From Pseudomonas brassicacearum subsp. neoaurantiaca (GTDB taxonomy: Bacteria > Pseudomonadota > Gammaproteobacteria > Pseudomonadales > Pseudomonadaceae): a stretch of DNA of 64,000 nucleotides. Below are positions 49,505-59,919 of the stretch, piece by piece. Both the position numbers and the translations under genes were made by a program. The DNA lies in the NCBI RefSeq assembly GCF_013608025.1, contig NZ_VDLV01000008.1:120110-184109 (forward strand), read 5' to 3'. Position 1 is the stretch's first letter, and every line of letters begins with the position of its first letter. The notes beneath the pieces are model-generated. The model did no database searches, was not told where the DNA came from, and saw only the letters and a list, made by a program, of their open reading frames with translations.

Positions 49505-50731
49505 ATGACCGACAGCTTCGTCACCCAGTGCCCGCATTGCCACACCAGTTTTCGCGTCAGCCATGCTCAATTGAGCGTGGCCCGCGGAGTGGTTCGCTGC
49601 GGCTCGTGCCTGCAAGTGTTCAATGCCGCGCGGCAATTGCTGGAGCAACGCACAGGCAATAGCGGCGCGCCCCCGCTGGCTCCGCCCCCCAAACCTGCCG
49701 CCGACGCACCGCCCCGCGCCATCAGCCAGAAACAATGGACAGCCGCCGAGCTGGATCTCGATGACCTCGACAAAGAACTGGCCCGCCTGGAAAGGCGTGA
49801 CAAGCGCGCTCCGGACACCTTCGGACGGCGCCGGGAAGACAACCTGAGTGCCCAGCGCGAGCACCCTTCGAACGAGCAAGAGCCATGGGTCGACAGCCTG
49901 TACAGCGAATCCGCCGTCGAACGCGCCGAAGCCGCGATCCAGCCACCTGTCGAGCCGTTCGAGCCCCACGAGCCCGCGCGGCCACCGCGCACCGAACCGT
50001 CCTTGTCCCTGGCCCTTGAACCGCTGGAACCGGACGACACGCCTGTCGCCGCGCTAAGCCTCACGCCGGATGACGAGCCTCACGAACATCTCGAACGCCT
50101 TTCAGCCACTGATGACCTGGACGATGAACCGGAGCCACTGGCAGCGTCATCCAGGAAACGCGAACGCCAAGAGCCCGGCATACGCGCCGAAGCCCTTCAG
50201 GACCTGGATGACGACCCGCTACAACTGGATTGGCGCAAGCGCCGCTCGCCCTGGGGCCGGCGCCTGCTCTGGAGCCTGTTGATATTGCTTGGCGCCGTGG
50301 CCTTGGCTGGCCAGTACGTTGCCTACCACTTCGAGGAACTGGCCCGCCAGGACCAGTATCGCCCGTGGTTCCTGCAAATCTGTCCGGCCATTGGCTGCGA
50401 CGTACCGTCCAAGGTCGACATCGCCAAGATCAGAAGCAGCAACCTGGTGGTGCGCAGCCATCCGGAATTCAGCGGCGCGCTGATCGTCGATGCGATCATC
50501 TACAACCGCGCGCCCTTCTCCCAGCCCTTCCCGCTGCTGGAGCTGCGTTTCGCCGACCTCAACGGCCACCTGATCGCCAGCCGGCGCTTCAAGCCCGGCG
50601 AGTACCTGGGCGGCGACCTTGAAGGCCTGGGGGAAATGCCACCGCAGACGCCGATCCATATCGCGCTGGACATCCTGGACCCTGGCCCGAAAGCGGTGAA
50701 CTACAGTCTGAGCTTCCATTCGCCTGAATGA
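49505..50731 (+). CDS. Zinc-ribbon and DUF3426 domain membrane protein
   Basis: This 408-residue protein begins with an MJ0042-type zinc ribbon (Cys9, Cys12, Cys32, Cys35 in QCPHCHTSF and VRCGSCLQVF). A long acidic, Pro-rich region follows (about 60-245), then a membrane segment at about 250-272, and the C-terminal periplasmic DUF3426 domain (KIRSSNLVVRSHPEF, then IVDAIIYNRAPFSQPFP). The family function is unknown. It sits 30 bases after prmA as in P. aeruginosa (PA4850-PA4851 order). The variable-looking middle region has repeated EPL and DDEP segments. Confidence 0.85.
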   Translation: MTDSFVTQCPHCHTSFRVSHAQLSVARGVVRCGSCLQVFNAARQLLEQRTGNSGAPPLAPPPKPAADAPPRAISQKQWTAAELDLDDLDKELARLERRDKRAPDTFGRRREDNLSAQREHPSNEQEPWVDSLYSESAVERAEAAIQPPVEPFEPHEPARPPRTEPSLSLALEPLEPDDTPVAALSLTPDDEPHEHLERLSATDDLDDEPEPLAASSRKRERQEPGIRAEALQDLDDDPLQLDWRKRRSPWGRRLLWSLLILLGAVALAGQYVAYHFEELARQDQYRPWFLQICPAIGCDVPSKVDIAKIRSSNLVVRSHPEFSGALIVDAIIYNRAPFSQPFPLLELRFADLNGHLIASRRFKPGEYLGGDLEGLGEMPPQTPIHIALDILDPGPKAVNYSLSFHSPE

Positions 50732-50916
50732 GACGCGCCAGGGTCGATCCGTTGACGGCAGCTTTCTGACTCACCCCGCCCGGACCAAACCGCTGGCGAT
50801 AACAAAATAGCTGTTCAGATTTTATCCAATTCGACCTTTATCCAGTCATCGAGAGCGGGTATCATGCCAACCCTTTTTCGAAGTCTCATGATCCGGCCCC
50901 ACTTCAGGGAAGTCCT

Positions 50917-51924
50917 ATGTCGGCGGTACGCATCGGCCCTTATACATTGCAGAACGGTCTGGTCCTCGCCCCCATGGCGGGCGTCACCGACCAGCCCTTT
51001 CGTCAGTTATGCAAACGATTGGGTGCCGGTCTCGTGGTGTCGGAAATGGTGACCAGCGACATGAGTTTGTGGAACACCCGCAAGTCGCGCCTGCGCATGA
51101 TCCACGAAGGTGATCCCGAGCCGCGCTCGGTACAGATCGCCGGAGGTGATGCGCAGATGCTGGCGCAAGCGGCCCGGGCCAACGTAGAGCTGGGGGCGCA
51201 GATTATCGACATCAACATGGGCTGCCCGGCGAAAAAGGTCTGCAACAAGGCCGCAGGCTCGGCACTGTTGAAGGACGAAGCGCTGGTCACCGAGATCCTG
51301 CAGGCGGTTGTCGCCGCAGTCGATGTGCCGGTGACATTGAAGATTCGCACCGGGTGGGACCGGGAGAACAAGAACGGCCTGACGGTGGCGAAGATCGCCG
51401 AACAGGCAGGCATCACGGCGCTGGCGGTCCATGGCCGCACCCGTGCCGACCTGTACACCGGCGAGGCCGAGTACGACACCATCGCCGCGATCAAACAGGC
51501 GGTGTCGATTCCGGTCTTTGCCAATGGCGATGTCGACTCGGCCGAGAAGGCCCGGTACGTGCTGGACGCGACCGGTGCCGATGGCCTGTTGATCGGCCGG
51601 GCCGCCCAAGGGCGACCATGGATTTTTCGTGAAATCGAACACTATCTGCGCACCGGCGAAAAGCTCGCTGCGCCGTTGTTGTCCGAGGTGGAACGTATTC
51701 TGCTAGAGCATCTGGCCGCGCTGCATGCCTTCTATGGAGAAGTCATGGGCGTACGCATCGCTCGCAAGCATGTGGGCTGGTATCTCGCAACCCTGCCGGG
51801 CGCCAGGGAGTTTCGCGCCCGTTTCAATCGTTTGGATGGTACGCAAGCACAATGCGCCGACGTTCAGGCGTTCTTCGCCGAACGTTACAAGAGCCTGACA
51901 GGGGACGAAGGGGTGGCCGCATGA
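50917..51924 (+). CDS. dusB: tRNA-dihydrouridine synthase B
   Basis: This 335-residue FMN enzyme reduces uridines in the tRNA D-loop. It has the Dus pattern: [16 protein letters not shown] at the N terminus, the catalytic Cys in [20 protein letters not shown] (20 residues), and [18 protein letters not shown] near the C-terminal half. The start ATG has AGGGAAG upstream. It overlaps fis by ATGA, the classical dusB-fis operon. The 185-base gap before it carries the operon promoter, which in E. coli is stringently controlled and growth-rate dependent; whether the same holds here is inference. Confidence 0.95.
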   Translation: MSAVRIGPYTLQNGLVLAPMAGVTDQPFRQLCKRLGAGLVVSEMVTSDMSLWNTRKSRLRMIHEGDPEPRSVQIAGGDAQMLAQAARANVELGAQIIDINMGCPAKKVCNKAAGSALLKDEALVTEILQAVVAAVDVPVTLKIRTGWDRENKNGLTVAKIAEQAGITALAVHGRTRADLYTGEAEYDTIAAIKQAVSIPVFANGDVDSAEKARYVLDATGADGLLIGRAAQGRPWIFREIEHYLRTGEKLAAPLLSEVERILLEHLAALHAFYGEVMGVRIARKHVGWYLATLPGAREFRARFNRLDGTQAQCADVQAFFAERYKSLTGDEGVAA

Positions 51925-52241
51925 CGATGATGACCGAGACTTTAGTGAGTGGAATAACACCCGTGAGCGACAACGTGAATTTGAAACAGCACCTCAACAC
52001 CCCCAGCGAAGAAGGCCAGACCCTTCGCGGGAGTGTCGAGAAGGCGCTGCACAATTATTTCGCCCACCTTGAGGGCGCTGCCGTCACGGATGTGTACAAC
52101 CTGGTGCTTTCCGAAGTCGAGGCGCCTCTGCTCGAAAGCGTGATGAACTACGTCAAGGGCAACCAGACCAAGGCCAGTGAGCTGCTGGGCCTGAACCGCG
52201 GCACCCTGCGCAAGAAACTCAAGCAGTACGATCTGCTGTAA
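51921..52241 (+). CDS. fis: DNA-binding protein Fis
   Basis: This 106-residue nucleoid protein bends DNA and activates stable-RNA promoters such as the one at the left edge of this window. The C-terminal helix-turn-helix is [20 protein letters not shown] (about 80-99). The ATG at 51921 overlaps the dusB stop codon; the frame is open 23 codons upstream, but that part is dusB in another frame. The length agrees with P. aeruginosa Fis. A terminator follows after 17 bases. Confidence 0.95.
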   Translation: MTMMTETLVSGITPVSDNVNLKQHLNTPSEEGQTLRGSVEKALHNYFAHLEGAAVTDVYNLVLSEVEAPLLESVMNYVKGNQTKASELLGLNRGTLRKKLKQYDLL

Positions 52242-52258
52242 GCATTCAATCAAACCAG

Positions 52259-52292
52259 AAAGGCGCCCGCGTAAAAAACGGTCGCCTTTTTT
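52259..52292 (+). terminator. Intrinsic terminator of dusB-fis
   Basis: AAAGGCG and CGCCTTT arms around a 17-base loop are followed by TTTT. It begins 17 bases past the fis stop codon and precedes the purH start region. Confidence 0.85.
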
Positions 52293-52324
52293 GCTGACTT
52301 CCCTTGCTTTTGATGGAACTTGAA

Positions 52325-53932
52325 ATGACCGACCAGACCACCCGCCTGCCGATCCGCCGCGCCTTGATCAGCGTCTCCGACAAGACCGGGATCCTTGAAT
52401 TCGCCCGCGAGCTGCAACAGCTGGGCGTCGAGATCCTCTCCACCGGCGGGACCTTCAAGTTGCTGCAGGACAACGGCGTCGCCGCAGTGGAAGTCGCGGA
52501 CTACACCGGTTTTGCGGAAATGATGGACGGTCGCGTCAAGACCCTGCACCCGAAAATCCACGGCGGCATCCTCGGTCGTCGCGGCATCGACGACGCCATC
52601 ATGAACGAGCACGGTATCAAGCCGATCGACCTGGTTGCGGTCAACCTCTACCCGTTCGAAGCCACCATCAACAAGCCTGGCTGCGACCTGCCGACCGCCA
52701 TCGAGAACATCGACATCGGCGGCCCGACCATGGTCCGCTCGGCAGCCAAGAACCATAAAGACGTGGCGATCGTGGTCAACGCCAGCGACTATGCCAGCGT
52801 CCTGGAAAACCTCAAGGCCGGCGGCCTGACCTACGCCCAGCGTTTCGACCTGATGCTCAAGGCCTTCGAACACACCGCTGCCTACGACGGCATGATCGCC
52901 AACTACATGGGCACCGTGAACCAGGCGGCCGACACCCTGAGCACCGAAGGCCGCAGCGAATTCCCGCGCACCTTCAACAGCCAATTCGTCAAGGCGCAGG
53001 AAATGCGCTACGGCGAGAACCCGCACCAGAGCGCGGCGTTCTACGTGGAAGCCAAGCCTGCCGAAGTCGGCATCGCCACCGCCACGCAATTGCAAGGCAA
53101 GGAACTGTCGTTCAACAACGTGGCCGACACCGATGCCGCGCTGGAATGCGTGAAGAGCTTCGTCAAGCCAGCCTGCGTGATCGTCAAGCACGCCAACCCG
53201 TGCGGCGTGGCCGTGAGCCCGGACGCCGAGGGCGGCATCCGCCAGGCCTACGAACTGGCCTACGCCACCGACACCGAGTCGGCCTTCGGCGGCATCATTG
53301 CCTTCAACCGTGAGCTGGACGCCGAGACCGCCAAGGCCATCGTCGAGCGCCAGTTCGTCGAAGTGATCATCGCCCCTTCCGTCAGCGAAGAAGCCCGCGC
53401 CATTGTCGCCGCCAAGGCCAACGTGCGCCTGCTGGCCTGCGGCCAATGGTCGGCTGATCGTGCGCCGGCGTGGGACTACAAGCGCGTCAACGGCGGCCTG
53501 CTGGTCCAGAGCCGCGACATCGGCATGATTGGCAGCGCAGACCTCAAGGTCGTGACCCAGCGCGCTCCGAGCGAGCAGGAAATCAACGACCTGATCTTCG
53601 CCTGGAAAGTCGCCAAGTACGTCAAGTCCAACGCCATCGTCTACGCCAAGAACCGCCAGACCATCGGCGTCGGCGCCGGCCAGATGAGCCGCGTGAACTC
53701 GGCCCGCATCGCCGCCATCAAGGCTGAGCACGCCGGTTTGCAGGTGCAGGGCGCGGTCATGGCTTCCGATGCGTTCTTCCCGTTCCGTGATGGCATCGAC
53801 AATGCGGCCAAGGTGGGCATCACTGCGGTGATCCAGCCGGGCGGCTCGATGCGTGACAGCGAAGTGATTGCCGCCGCAGATGAAGCCGGCATCGCAATGG
53901 TCTTTACGGGTATGCGTCACTTCCGCCACTGA
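52325..53932 (+). CDS. purH: Bifunctional AICAR transformylase / IMP cyclohydrolase
   Basis: This 535-residue enzyme catalyses the last two steps of de novo IMP synthesis. The N-terminal cyclohydrolase domain (about 1-200) starts [17 protein letters not shown] and has the AICAR-binding [17 protein letters not shown]. The transformylase domain (about 205-535) has [19 protein letters not shown] and the C-terminal [18 protein letters not shown]. The length equals that of P. aeruginosa PurH. It is followed by purD after a REPIN. The start lies 33 bases past the fis terminator. Confidence 0.96.
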   Translation: MTDQTTRLPIRRALISVSDKTGILEFARELQQLGVEILSTGGTFKLLQDNGVAAVEVADYTGFAEMMDGRVKTLHPKIHGGILGRRGIDDAIMNEHGIKPIDLVAVNLYPFEATINKPGCDLPTAIENIDIGGPTMVRSAAKNHKDVAIVVNASDYASVLENLKAGGLTYAQRFDLMLKAFEHTAAYDGMIANYMGTVNQAADTLSTEGRSEFPRTFNSQFVKAQEMRYGENPHQSAAFYVEAKPAEVGIATATQLQGKELSFNNVADTDAALECVKSFVKPACVIVKHANPCGVAVSPDAEGGIRQAYELAYATDTESAFGGIIAFNRELDAETAKAIVERQFVEVIIAPSVSEEARAIVAAKANVRLLACGQWSADRAPAWDYKRVNGGLLVQSRDIGMIGSADLKVVTQRAPSEQEINDLIFAWKVAKYVKSNAIVYAKNRQTIGVGAGQMSRVNSARIAAIKAEHAGLQVQGAVMASDAFFPFRDGIDNAAKVGITAVIQPGGSMRDSEVIAAADEAGIAMVFTGMRHFRH

Positions 53933-53948
53933 TCCAACCTGATCGAAG

Positions 53949-54037
53949 TGTGGGAGCGAGCCTGCTCGCGAATGCAATCTACCGGCAACGTCGACGTTGA
54001 CTGGTACACCGCTTTCGCGAGCAGGCTCGCTCCCACA
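53949..54037. repeat. REPIN
   Basis: This 89-base element has TGTGGGAGCGAGCCTGCTCG arms in the CCTGC variant on both sides. It lies between purH and purD and may modulate their relative expression. Confidence 0.92.
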
Positions 54038-54080
54038 TAAAGCGCCCCAGCGGCGCCTTACAGAATTTGAGGTTTTTGAA

Positions 54081-55373
54081 ATGAATGTTTTGATCATTGG
54101 CAGCGGTGGCCGCGAACACGCCCTGGCCTGGAAAGTGGCTCAGGATCCGCGTGTGCAAAAGGTTTTTGTCGCACCGGGCAATGCCGGTACCGCCATCGAA
54201 GCCAAGTGCGAAAACGTTGCCATCGACGTATTGGCCCTGGAACAGCTGGCTGATTTCGCCGAGAAAAACGTCTCGCTGACCATCGTTGGTCCGGAAGTAC
54301 CGCTGGTTGCAGGTGTGGTCGATCTGTTCCGTTCCCGTGGCCTGGACTGCTTCGGCCCGACGGCCGGCGCAGCGCAGCTGGAAGGTTCCAAAGCTTTCAC
54401 CAAGGATTTCCTGGCACGTCACAAGATCCCGACCGCCGACTACCAGAACTTCACCGAAATCGAACCGGCCCTGGCTTACCTGCGCGAAAAAGGCGCACCG
54501 ATCGTGATCAAGGCAGACGGCCTGGCCGCCGGTAAAGGCGTGATCGTAGCCATGACCCTGGCGGAAGCCGAGGACGCCGTGCGCGACATGTTGGCCGGCA
54601 ATGCCTTCGGTGACGCTGGCTCCCGCGTGGTGATCGAAGAGTTCCTCGACGGAGAGGAAGCCAGCTTCATCGTCATGGTCGACGGCAAGAACGTTCTGCC
54701 AATGGCCACCAGCCAGGACCACAAGCGTGTCGGCGATGGCGACAGCGGCCCGAACACCGGCGGCATGGGTGCTTATTCCCCCGCCCCAGTAGTGACCGCC
54801 GACGTGCACCAGCGCGTCATGGACCAGGTCATCTGGCCAACCGTGCGTGGCATGGCCGAGGAAGGCAACGTCTACACTGGTTTCCTCTATGCTGGCCTGA
54901 TGATCGACAAGGCTGGTAATCCAAAAGTCATCGAATTCAACTGCCGTTTCGGCGATCCTGAGACCCAGCCGGTCATGTTGCGCCTGCAATCGAGCCTGGT
55001 GCTGCTGGTGGAAGCCGCCCTGGCCCAGGCGCTGGATAAAGTTGAAGCTCAATGGGATCCGCGTCCGAGCGTCGGCGTTGTATTGGCCGCTGGTGGTTAC
55101 CCGGGCGACTACGCCAAGGGCAGTGCGATCAAGGGCCTGGAAGCCTCGGCTCAATTGGAAGGCAAGGTGTTCCACGCGGGTACCGCATTGAAGGATGGCC
55201 AAGTGGTTACCACAGGCGGTCGCGTGTTGTGCGCCACCGCCATGGGCGACAGTGTCGGTGCCGCTCAAGAGCAGGCCTACAAGCTAGCCGCACAGATTGA
55301 TTGGGAAGGCTGTTTCTATCGCAAGGACATTGGCTACCGCGCCATTGCCCGCGAGCGTGGCGAAAACCTGTAA
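54081..55373 (+). CDS. purD: Phosphoribosylamine-glycine ligase
   Basis: This 430-residue ATP-grasp enzyme joins phosphoribosylamine to glycine in de novo purine synthesis. Its start is typical (MNVLIIGSGGREHALAWK), followed by the segment KADGLAAGKGVIVA with the ATP-binding Lys and the FNCRFGDPETQPVM catalytic region. The ATG at 54081 has GAGG upstream, with in-frame ATG codons farther upstream rejected. A hairpin GGCAAGGG/CCCTTGCC lies 19 bases after the stop codon without a T run. retS follows after 102 bases. Confidence 0.96.
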   Translation: MNVLIIGSGGREHALAWKVAQDPRVQKVFVAPGNAGTAIEAKCENVAIDVLALEQLADFAEKNVSLTIVGPEVPLVAGVVDLFRSRGLDCFGPTAGAAQLEGSKAFTKDFLARHKIPTADYQNFTEIEPALAYLREKGAPIVIKADGLAAGKGVIVAMTLAEAEDAVRDMLAGNAFGDAGSRVVIEEFLDGEEASFIVMVDGKNVLPMATSQDHKRVGDGDSGPNTGGMGAYSPAPVVTADVHQRVMDQVIWPTVRGMAEEGNVYTGFLYAGLMIDKAGNPKVIEFNCRFGDPETQPVMLRLQSSLVLLVEAALAQALDKVEAQWDPRPSVGVVLAAGGYPGDYAKGSAIKGLEASAQLEGKVFHAGTALKDGQVVTTGGRVLCATAMGDSVGAAQEQAYKLAAQIDWEGCFYRKDIGYRAIARERGENL

Positions 55374-55475
55374 TAACCTGGCCATTCAGCCGGGCAAGGG
55401 TCCATGGCCCTTGCCTGTCGGCTCAGGCGCCGCGCATAGTTATAATCTGGCATCAACCTACGAAGGGATTTCGCC

Positions 55476-58250
55476 GTGCGCTGGCTCAGGATTGCCATAG
55501 GCTTGACCGTTACCCTGCTGACGCTGCTCTGCGTGCTCCCGGCCCAGGCCGCGCCGGGCAGCGCCTGGGCGGTATTGCTCGATGAACAGGGCGATCTGAA
55601 ACTGAGCGACATTCGCTCTGCCCGCTACACCAATCAATTCAGCCCCATCGACCTTGATCACCTCAAGGCCGCCGAACCTGGCGGCGCATTGTGGCTGCGC
55701 TTCCGGCTGGCACCCGACAAGCATGAACAGATCCTGCGCATCTTCGCGCCGGACCTCTCGCGCCTGAATCTTTATGTGCTGGACGGCGATACCCTGGTCG
55801 ACCAGCAGATCAGCGGCAACGCCACGGCAGGCGCCGAACAATCCGTGCCCAGCAGCGATCTCATGCTGGCGCTGCCCCGCAGCGATAAGCCACTCGACGT
55901 CTACCTGCGCTTGGCCTCGCGATACGAACTGCGCCCGTTCGTCTCACTGCAGCCGGCGGTGATGGCAGCCGCCAACCAGAACCAGACCCTGGTTTATGGG
56001 CTGCTTTTCGGCTGTATCGCAATGCTGATCCTGCACAACCTCACCCGCTACGCCTACACCCGCTCACGCAGTTGCCTGTGGCTGGCAGCCTGCGAAGGGC
56101 TGTTGATGCTCAGCCTGATATTGCTGTTGAACCTGGCTGGGGCCTGGTTTCCGGACTGGCCGGCGATCCAAACCCCGGGGGCCTACCTGGCGCTGTTGCT
56201 GACAGCACCCTGCGGCTTGATGTTCGCCTATCGCTATTTCGCGCCGCTGGGGCCGCACCCGCTGAACCGGCTGCTGCTGGGCGAAATCGTCTTCATCATG
56301 CTGTGCAGCCTGTTGCTGCTGTTCGTCAACACGCTGCCTCTCAACATCATGACCTACACATTGGTGGCACTGGCGGGCCTTAGCATGCTGTTCGTCAGCG
56401 CTTGGCATTGGCAGAAGGGCTACCGCCCGGCACGGCTGTTTGTCGCCGCAATGGTCGTGTTCAACCTGGGCACGCTGATCATTCTGCCGGCGTTGCAAGG
56501 GCTGACGGAAGTCGCGCCCCAAGGGCTGATCATCACCCTGCTGGTGTTCATCTGCATCAGCGGCCTGCTGATGAGCGTTGCCCTGGGTGAACGACAGCGA
56601 TCGATTAACGAGAGCCGTTTCAGCATCAGCCGCGACCTGGCGGCAAGCAACGCAGAGATCAATGCCAAGGCGGAGTTCCTGGCCAAGATCAGCCATGAGA
56701 TTCGCACCCCGATGAACGGCGTGCTGGGCATGACCGAACTACTGCTGGGCACGCCACTGTCGGTCAAGCAACGTGATTATGTGCAGACGATCCACAGCGC
56801 AGGCAATGAACTGCTGACCCTGATCAACGAGATACTCGACATTTCCCGCCTAGAATCCGGCCAGATCGAATTGGATGACGTGCAGTTCGACCTCAACGCG
56901 CTGATCGAGGATTGCCTGAGCATCTTCCGCGCCAAGGCCGAACAGCAGAACGTCGAGTTGATCAGTTTCATCCAGCCCCAGGTGCCGCGCGTGATCAGCG
57001 GTGATCCGACAAGGCTGCGCCAGGCGCTGCTGAGCCTGCTGGAGCATGCCCTGAAGAAAACCGACGAAGGCGAAGTGCTGATCGTCGTGGCCCTCGATGA
57101 ACGCAGCAACCAGCCTCGCCTGCGCATCGCCGTGCAGGACAGCGGGTCGCCCATGGACGCCGAGGAGCGCGATACGCTGATGCATGCGGAACTGCACAGC
57201 AAGAATTTCCTTTCGGCCACGCGCCTGGGGGGCAATCTGGGCCTGGTCATCGCTCGTCAGTTGATCATGCTGATGCACGGCGAATTCGGCATCAAGAGTG
57301 GCAGCAGCCAGGGCAGCACCTTATGGCTGACCTTGCCGCTGGATCCTGATCGCCTTGAACACCCGACCTCCGACCTCGATGGTCCGCTGCAAGGGGCACG
57401 GGTGCTGGTCGTTGACGACAACGATACCTGCCGCAAGGTGCTGGTCCAGCAATGCAGCGCCTGGGGCTTGAACGTCAGCGCCGTACCATCGGGCAAGGAG
57501 GCGCTGGCGCTGCTGCGTACCAAGGCCCACTTGCGCGACTACTTCGACGTGGTACTGCTTGACCAGAACATGCCCGGCATGACCGGCACGCAATTGGCCG
57601 CCAAGATCAAGGAAGACCCGAGCCTGAACCACGACATCCTGTTGATCATGCTGACTGGCATCAGCAACGCCCCGAGCAAGATCGTGGCGCGCAACAGCGG
57701 CGTCAAGCGCATCCTCGCCAAACCGGTGGCCGGCTATACGCTCAAGACCACCCTGGCGGATGAACTGAACCAGCGCAACAAAGGCCAGGCGCCTAACGTC
57801 CCGGTCAGTGCCGGCGTTCCCGCTCCCGTGAAAGTGCCCGCCGACTTCCGCATCCTGGTGGCTGAAGACAACACCATTTCCACCAAGGTCATCCGCGGCA
57901 TGCTCGGCAAGCTCAACCTGCAACCCGACACGGCCAGCAACGGCGAAGAAGCCCTCAAGGCCATGAAGGAGCAACGCTACGACCTGGTCCTGATGGATTG
58001 TGAAATGCCGATCCTCGACGGGTTTTCCGCCACCCAGCAACTTCGCGCCTGGGAAGTCGGCAACCAGCGCACCCGTACCCCGGTGGTTGCGCTCACGGCG
58101 CATATCCTGGCCGAACATAAGGAGCGCGCCCGCCAGGCAGGCATGGACGGGCACATGGCCAAGCCGGTCGAATTATCGCAACTGCGCGAGCTGATCGAGC
58201 ATTGGGTGGCCCAGCGCGACCAACAGAACCGAACAGCACATACGTCCTGA
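55476..58250 (+). CDS. retS: Hybrid sensor kinase RetS
   Basis: This 924-residue protein starts with GTG and a signal-like segment, then a periplasmic 7TMR-DISMED2 domain (about 25-180), a seven-segment membrane domain (about 185-395), a histidine-kinase region with His407 (KISHEIRTPMN), and two receivers (Asp696 in VLLDQNMP; Asp841 in VLMDCEMP). This order and the position between purD and marC match P. aeruginosa RetS (PA4856), which inhibits GacS and shifts between acute and chronic behaviour. Both N-box Asn residues of typical kinases are replaced: Ser520 and His524 (LLSLLEHALKKT), so kinase activity is doubtful. The G2 region (GGNLGLVIA) is retained. Confidence 0.92.
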   Translation: MRWLRIAIGLTVTLLTLLCVLPAQAAPGSAWAVLLDEQGDLKLSDIRSARYTNQFSPIDLDHLKAAEPGGALWLRFRLAPDKHEQILRIFAPDLSRLNLYVLDGDTLVDQQISGNATAGAEQSVPSSDLMLALPRSDKPLDVYLRLASRYELRPFVSLQPAVMAAANQNQTLVYGLLFGCIAMLILHNLTRYAYTRSRSCLWLAACEGLLMLSLILLLNLAGAWFPDWPAIQTPGAYLALLLTAPCGLMFAYRYFAPLGPHPLNRLLLGEIVFIMLCSLLLLFVNTLPLNIMTYTLVALAGLSMLFVSAWHWQKGYRPARLFVAAMVVFNLGTLIILPALQGLTEVAPQGLIITLLVFICISGLLMSVALGERQRSINESRFSISRDLAASNAEINAKAEFLAKISHEIRTPMNGVLGMTELLLGTPLSVKQRDYVQTIHSAGNELLTLINEILDISRLESGQIELDDVQFDLNALIEDCLSIFRAKAEQQNVELISFIQPQVPRVISGDPTRLRQALLSLLEHALKKTDEGEVLIVVALDERSNQPRLRIAVQDSGSPMDAEERDTLMHAELHSKNFLSATRLGGNLGLVIARQLIMLMHGEFGIKSGSSQGSTLWLTLPLDPDRLEHPTSDLDGPLQGARVLVVDDNDTCRKVLVQQCSAWGLNVSAVPSGKEALALLRTKAHLRDYFDVVLLDQNMPGMTGTQLAAKIKEDPSLNHDILLIMLTGISNAPSKIVARNSGVKRILAKPVAGYTLKTTLADELNQRNKGQAPNVPVSAGVPAPVKVPADFRILVAEDNTISTKVIRGMLGKLNLQPDTASNGEEALKAMKEQRYDLVLMDCEMPILDGFSATQQLRAWEVGNQRTRTPVVALTAHILAEHKERARQAGMDGHMAKPVELSQLRELIEHWVAQRDQQNRTAHTS

Positions 58251-58313
58251 GCCGACAGGCGCCAAAACGCCTGATAGACTCCGCTCGTCTTCCTCCGTCC
58301 CGAGCCCTCGATC

Positions 58314-58910
58314 ATGCTTCACGTGCTGTTCAGCGTTTACCTGAAAATGTTGGTGCTCTACAGCCCCTTCTTCGTTCTGTCGTGTTTTATCGGCCTGACG
58401 CGTGGCTATTCACGCAAGGAACAACGTCGCCTGGCGTGGAAGGTCGCGACGGCGACACTGGTTTCCAGCGTATTGCTGTATCTGTTCGGGCGGGTGATTT
58501 TCAGTGTGTTCGGCATTACTGTGGATGCGTTCCGGATCGGCGCCGGCAGCGTATTGTTCATTTCGGCGCTGGGCATGGCCCAAGGCAAGTCAGCGGTACA
58601 GACCGACAATGTCCAGCAGGACGTGACCATCGTCCCGCTGACCATTCCGTTGACCGTCGGCCCCGGCACCATTGGTGCCCTGCTGGTGATGGGCGTGAGC
58701 CAGCCCCACTGGGACGACAAGCTCATGGCCATCATCAGCATCGCCCTGGCCAGCTTCACCGTTGGCGTGGTGCTGTACCTGTCCAGCCGCATCGAACGGA
58801 TTCTCGGCGACCAGGGTTTGCAGATTGTGAGCCGACTGATGGGCCTGTTTGTTTGTGCCCTGGCAGCGCAGATCATCTTCACCGGGGTGAGAGGCTACCT
58901 GGTGCAGTGA
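58314..58910 (+). CDS. MarC family integral membrane protein
   Basis: This 198-residue protein has six hydrophobic segments and the MarC pattern (FFVLSCFIGLTRGYSRKEQR, then PLTIPLTVGPGTIGALLVMG). MarC has no known role; the old link to multiple antibiotic resistance was withdrawn. It ends the conserved run, and beyond it the window changes to accessory DNA. The gene follows retS by 63 bases and may share its promoter or have its own; a P. aeruginosa counterpart follows retS as remembered. Confidence 0.87.
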   Translation: MLHVLFSVYLKMLVLYSPFFVLSCFIGLTRGYSRKEQRRLAWKVATATLVSSVLLYLFGRVIFSVFGITVDAFRIGAGSVLFISALGMAQGKSAVQTDNVQQDVTIVPLTIPLTVGPGTIGALLVMGVSQPHWDDKLMAIISIALASFTVGVVLYLSSRIERILGDQGLQIVSRLMGLFVCALAAQIIFTGVRGYLVQ

Positions 58911-58914
58911 CGAC

Positions 58915-59739
58915 TCAGGCGCGCTTGCGACGGCTGAAGCGCTTGCTCAACACTTCCCGGCGATGTTCGCCCAGGTAATCTTCAATGTCTTGCCTGAAGT
59001 CTTCATAGCGCGCCGGGTTGAAGGTCACAAACGACTTGCCCCGGAAAATTTCTCGCGCCGAACATCGCCAGTTCACAAATAGAACGCCACCGTTATTCGA
59101 AGTACCGGTCTGTTTTATCGAACTGGAAGAGGCAATCAGAACACCATTGGATAATTGCTCGCAGGGAATGACGGATAAGCGTGCACCATCGGCCGACTTG
59201 GCTTGGGTGCCGAACAGATCGAGGGTTTTCTTGTCCTGCTTCAAGCCATCAATTGTCGTGTTGACCACGGAACCCAACACCGTCGCCGCCGGGACACTGG
59301 CTTTCACGCCATCAATGATTCCTTTGACGATATCGCTGATCACCAAATCCATATCCACCTGCAGGGAGCTCTCGGTATAACGGGAGTAGCCGTCATCCGC
59401 CACGAAACATCCAAGTTCTTGCAGGCACTTGATGAACTCCATGTACCACCCATGGGTATTTTTCCCGCCAGGCACCAGATAGTTGGCCTCCATGATTGCC
59501 ATGGTCATGACGTTCTCCATGATCGCCATGTTATTGAGCGACATGTTATTGCCATAGCCTAGCAACGCATCGCCCAGCATGACCGCATCCATGTCCTTGG
59601 TGGGGCTGTCCTGTAGCACCGATACGGCGGACCTGCGGACACGCCGACCTGCCAAGACTTGCGCCTTGCGCCTGCTGATACGTGCGCCGATGAATTCGAT
59701 ACTTTGCGCGGTGCTGATATCACTCTCAAACGTTTCCAT
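58915..59739 (-). CDS. Unknown protein A of a divergent homologous pair, 274 residues
   Basis: This protein has no recognised family, signal peptide or membrane segment. It starts METFESDISTAQSIEFIGAR, has a Met/Asn-rich middle (about 62-86), and a C-terminal region that aligns by eye with the 216-residue protein on the other side of the intergenic space: GWYMEF (97-102), CLQELG, IDGLK (163-167), a VIP (190-192), SAREI (227-231), and a basic tail (SKRFSRRKRA). A good AAGGAAG site precedes the ATG. Its 3' end is 4 bases from marC. Position beside a TcdA/TcdB-type toxin suggests a toxin-linked role, but no function can be assigned. Confidence 0.65.
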   Translation of the reverse strand: METFESDISTAQSIEFIGARISRRKAQVLAGRRVRRSAVSVLQDSPTKDMDAVMLGDALLGYGNNMSLNNMAIMENVMTMAIMEANYLVPGGKNTHGWYMEFIKCLQELGCFVADDGYSRYTESSLQVDMDLVISDIVKGIIDGVKASVPAATVLGSVVNTTIDGLKQDKKTLDLFGTQAKSADGARLSVIPCEQLSNGVLIASSSSIKQTGTSNNGGVLFVNWRCSAREIFRGKSFVTFNPARYEDFRQDIEDYLGEHRREVLSKRFSRRKRA

Positions 59740-59919
59740 ACTACTTCCTTAGTTAGATAAATGACCGCTCCTGCGGACAAGCGACAATCTAGAACACGTC
59801 GAAGAAAAATAACAACCCAAACCAGATACAACATATGTAGCGCAACCCATCCCAATAAAAACACCACACATCCAGACGCCAACTAACCAAACGAGCCCCT
59901 TGAATCTTTTTGGAATTGT

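Noticed and set aside
48581..49969. 462-codon open frame opposite prmA and the DUF3426 gene
   Set aside because: It crosses two well-supported genes in antisense and has no ribosome-binding site or family features.
52250..54097. 615-codon open frame opposite purH
   Set aside because: It is antisense to a conserved enzyme gene and extends through the terminator and REPIN; the composition is Ala/Gly/Asp/His-rich without motifs.
55393..55414. Hairpin after purD as terminator
   Set aside because: The stem GGCAAGGG/CCCTTGCC is good but no T run follows, so it was left as a note under purD.
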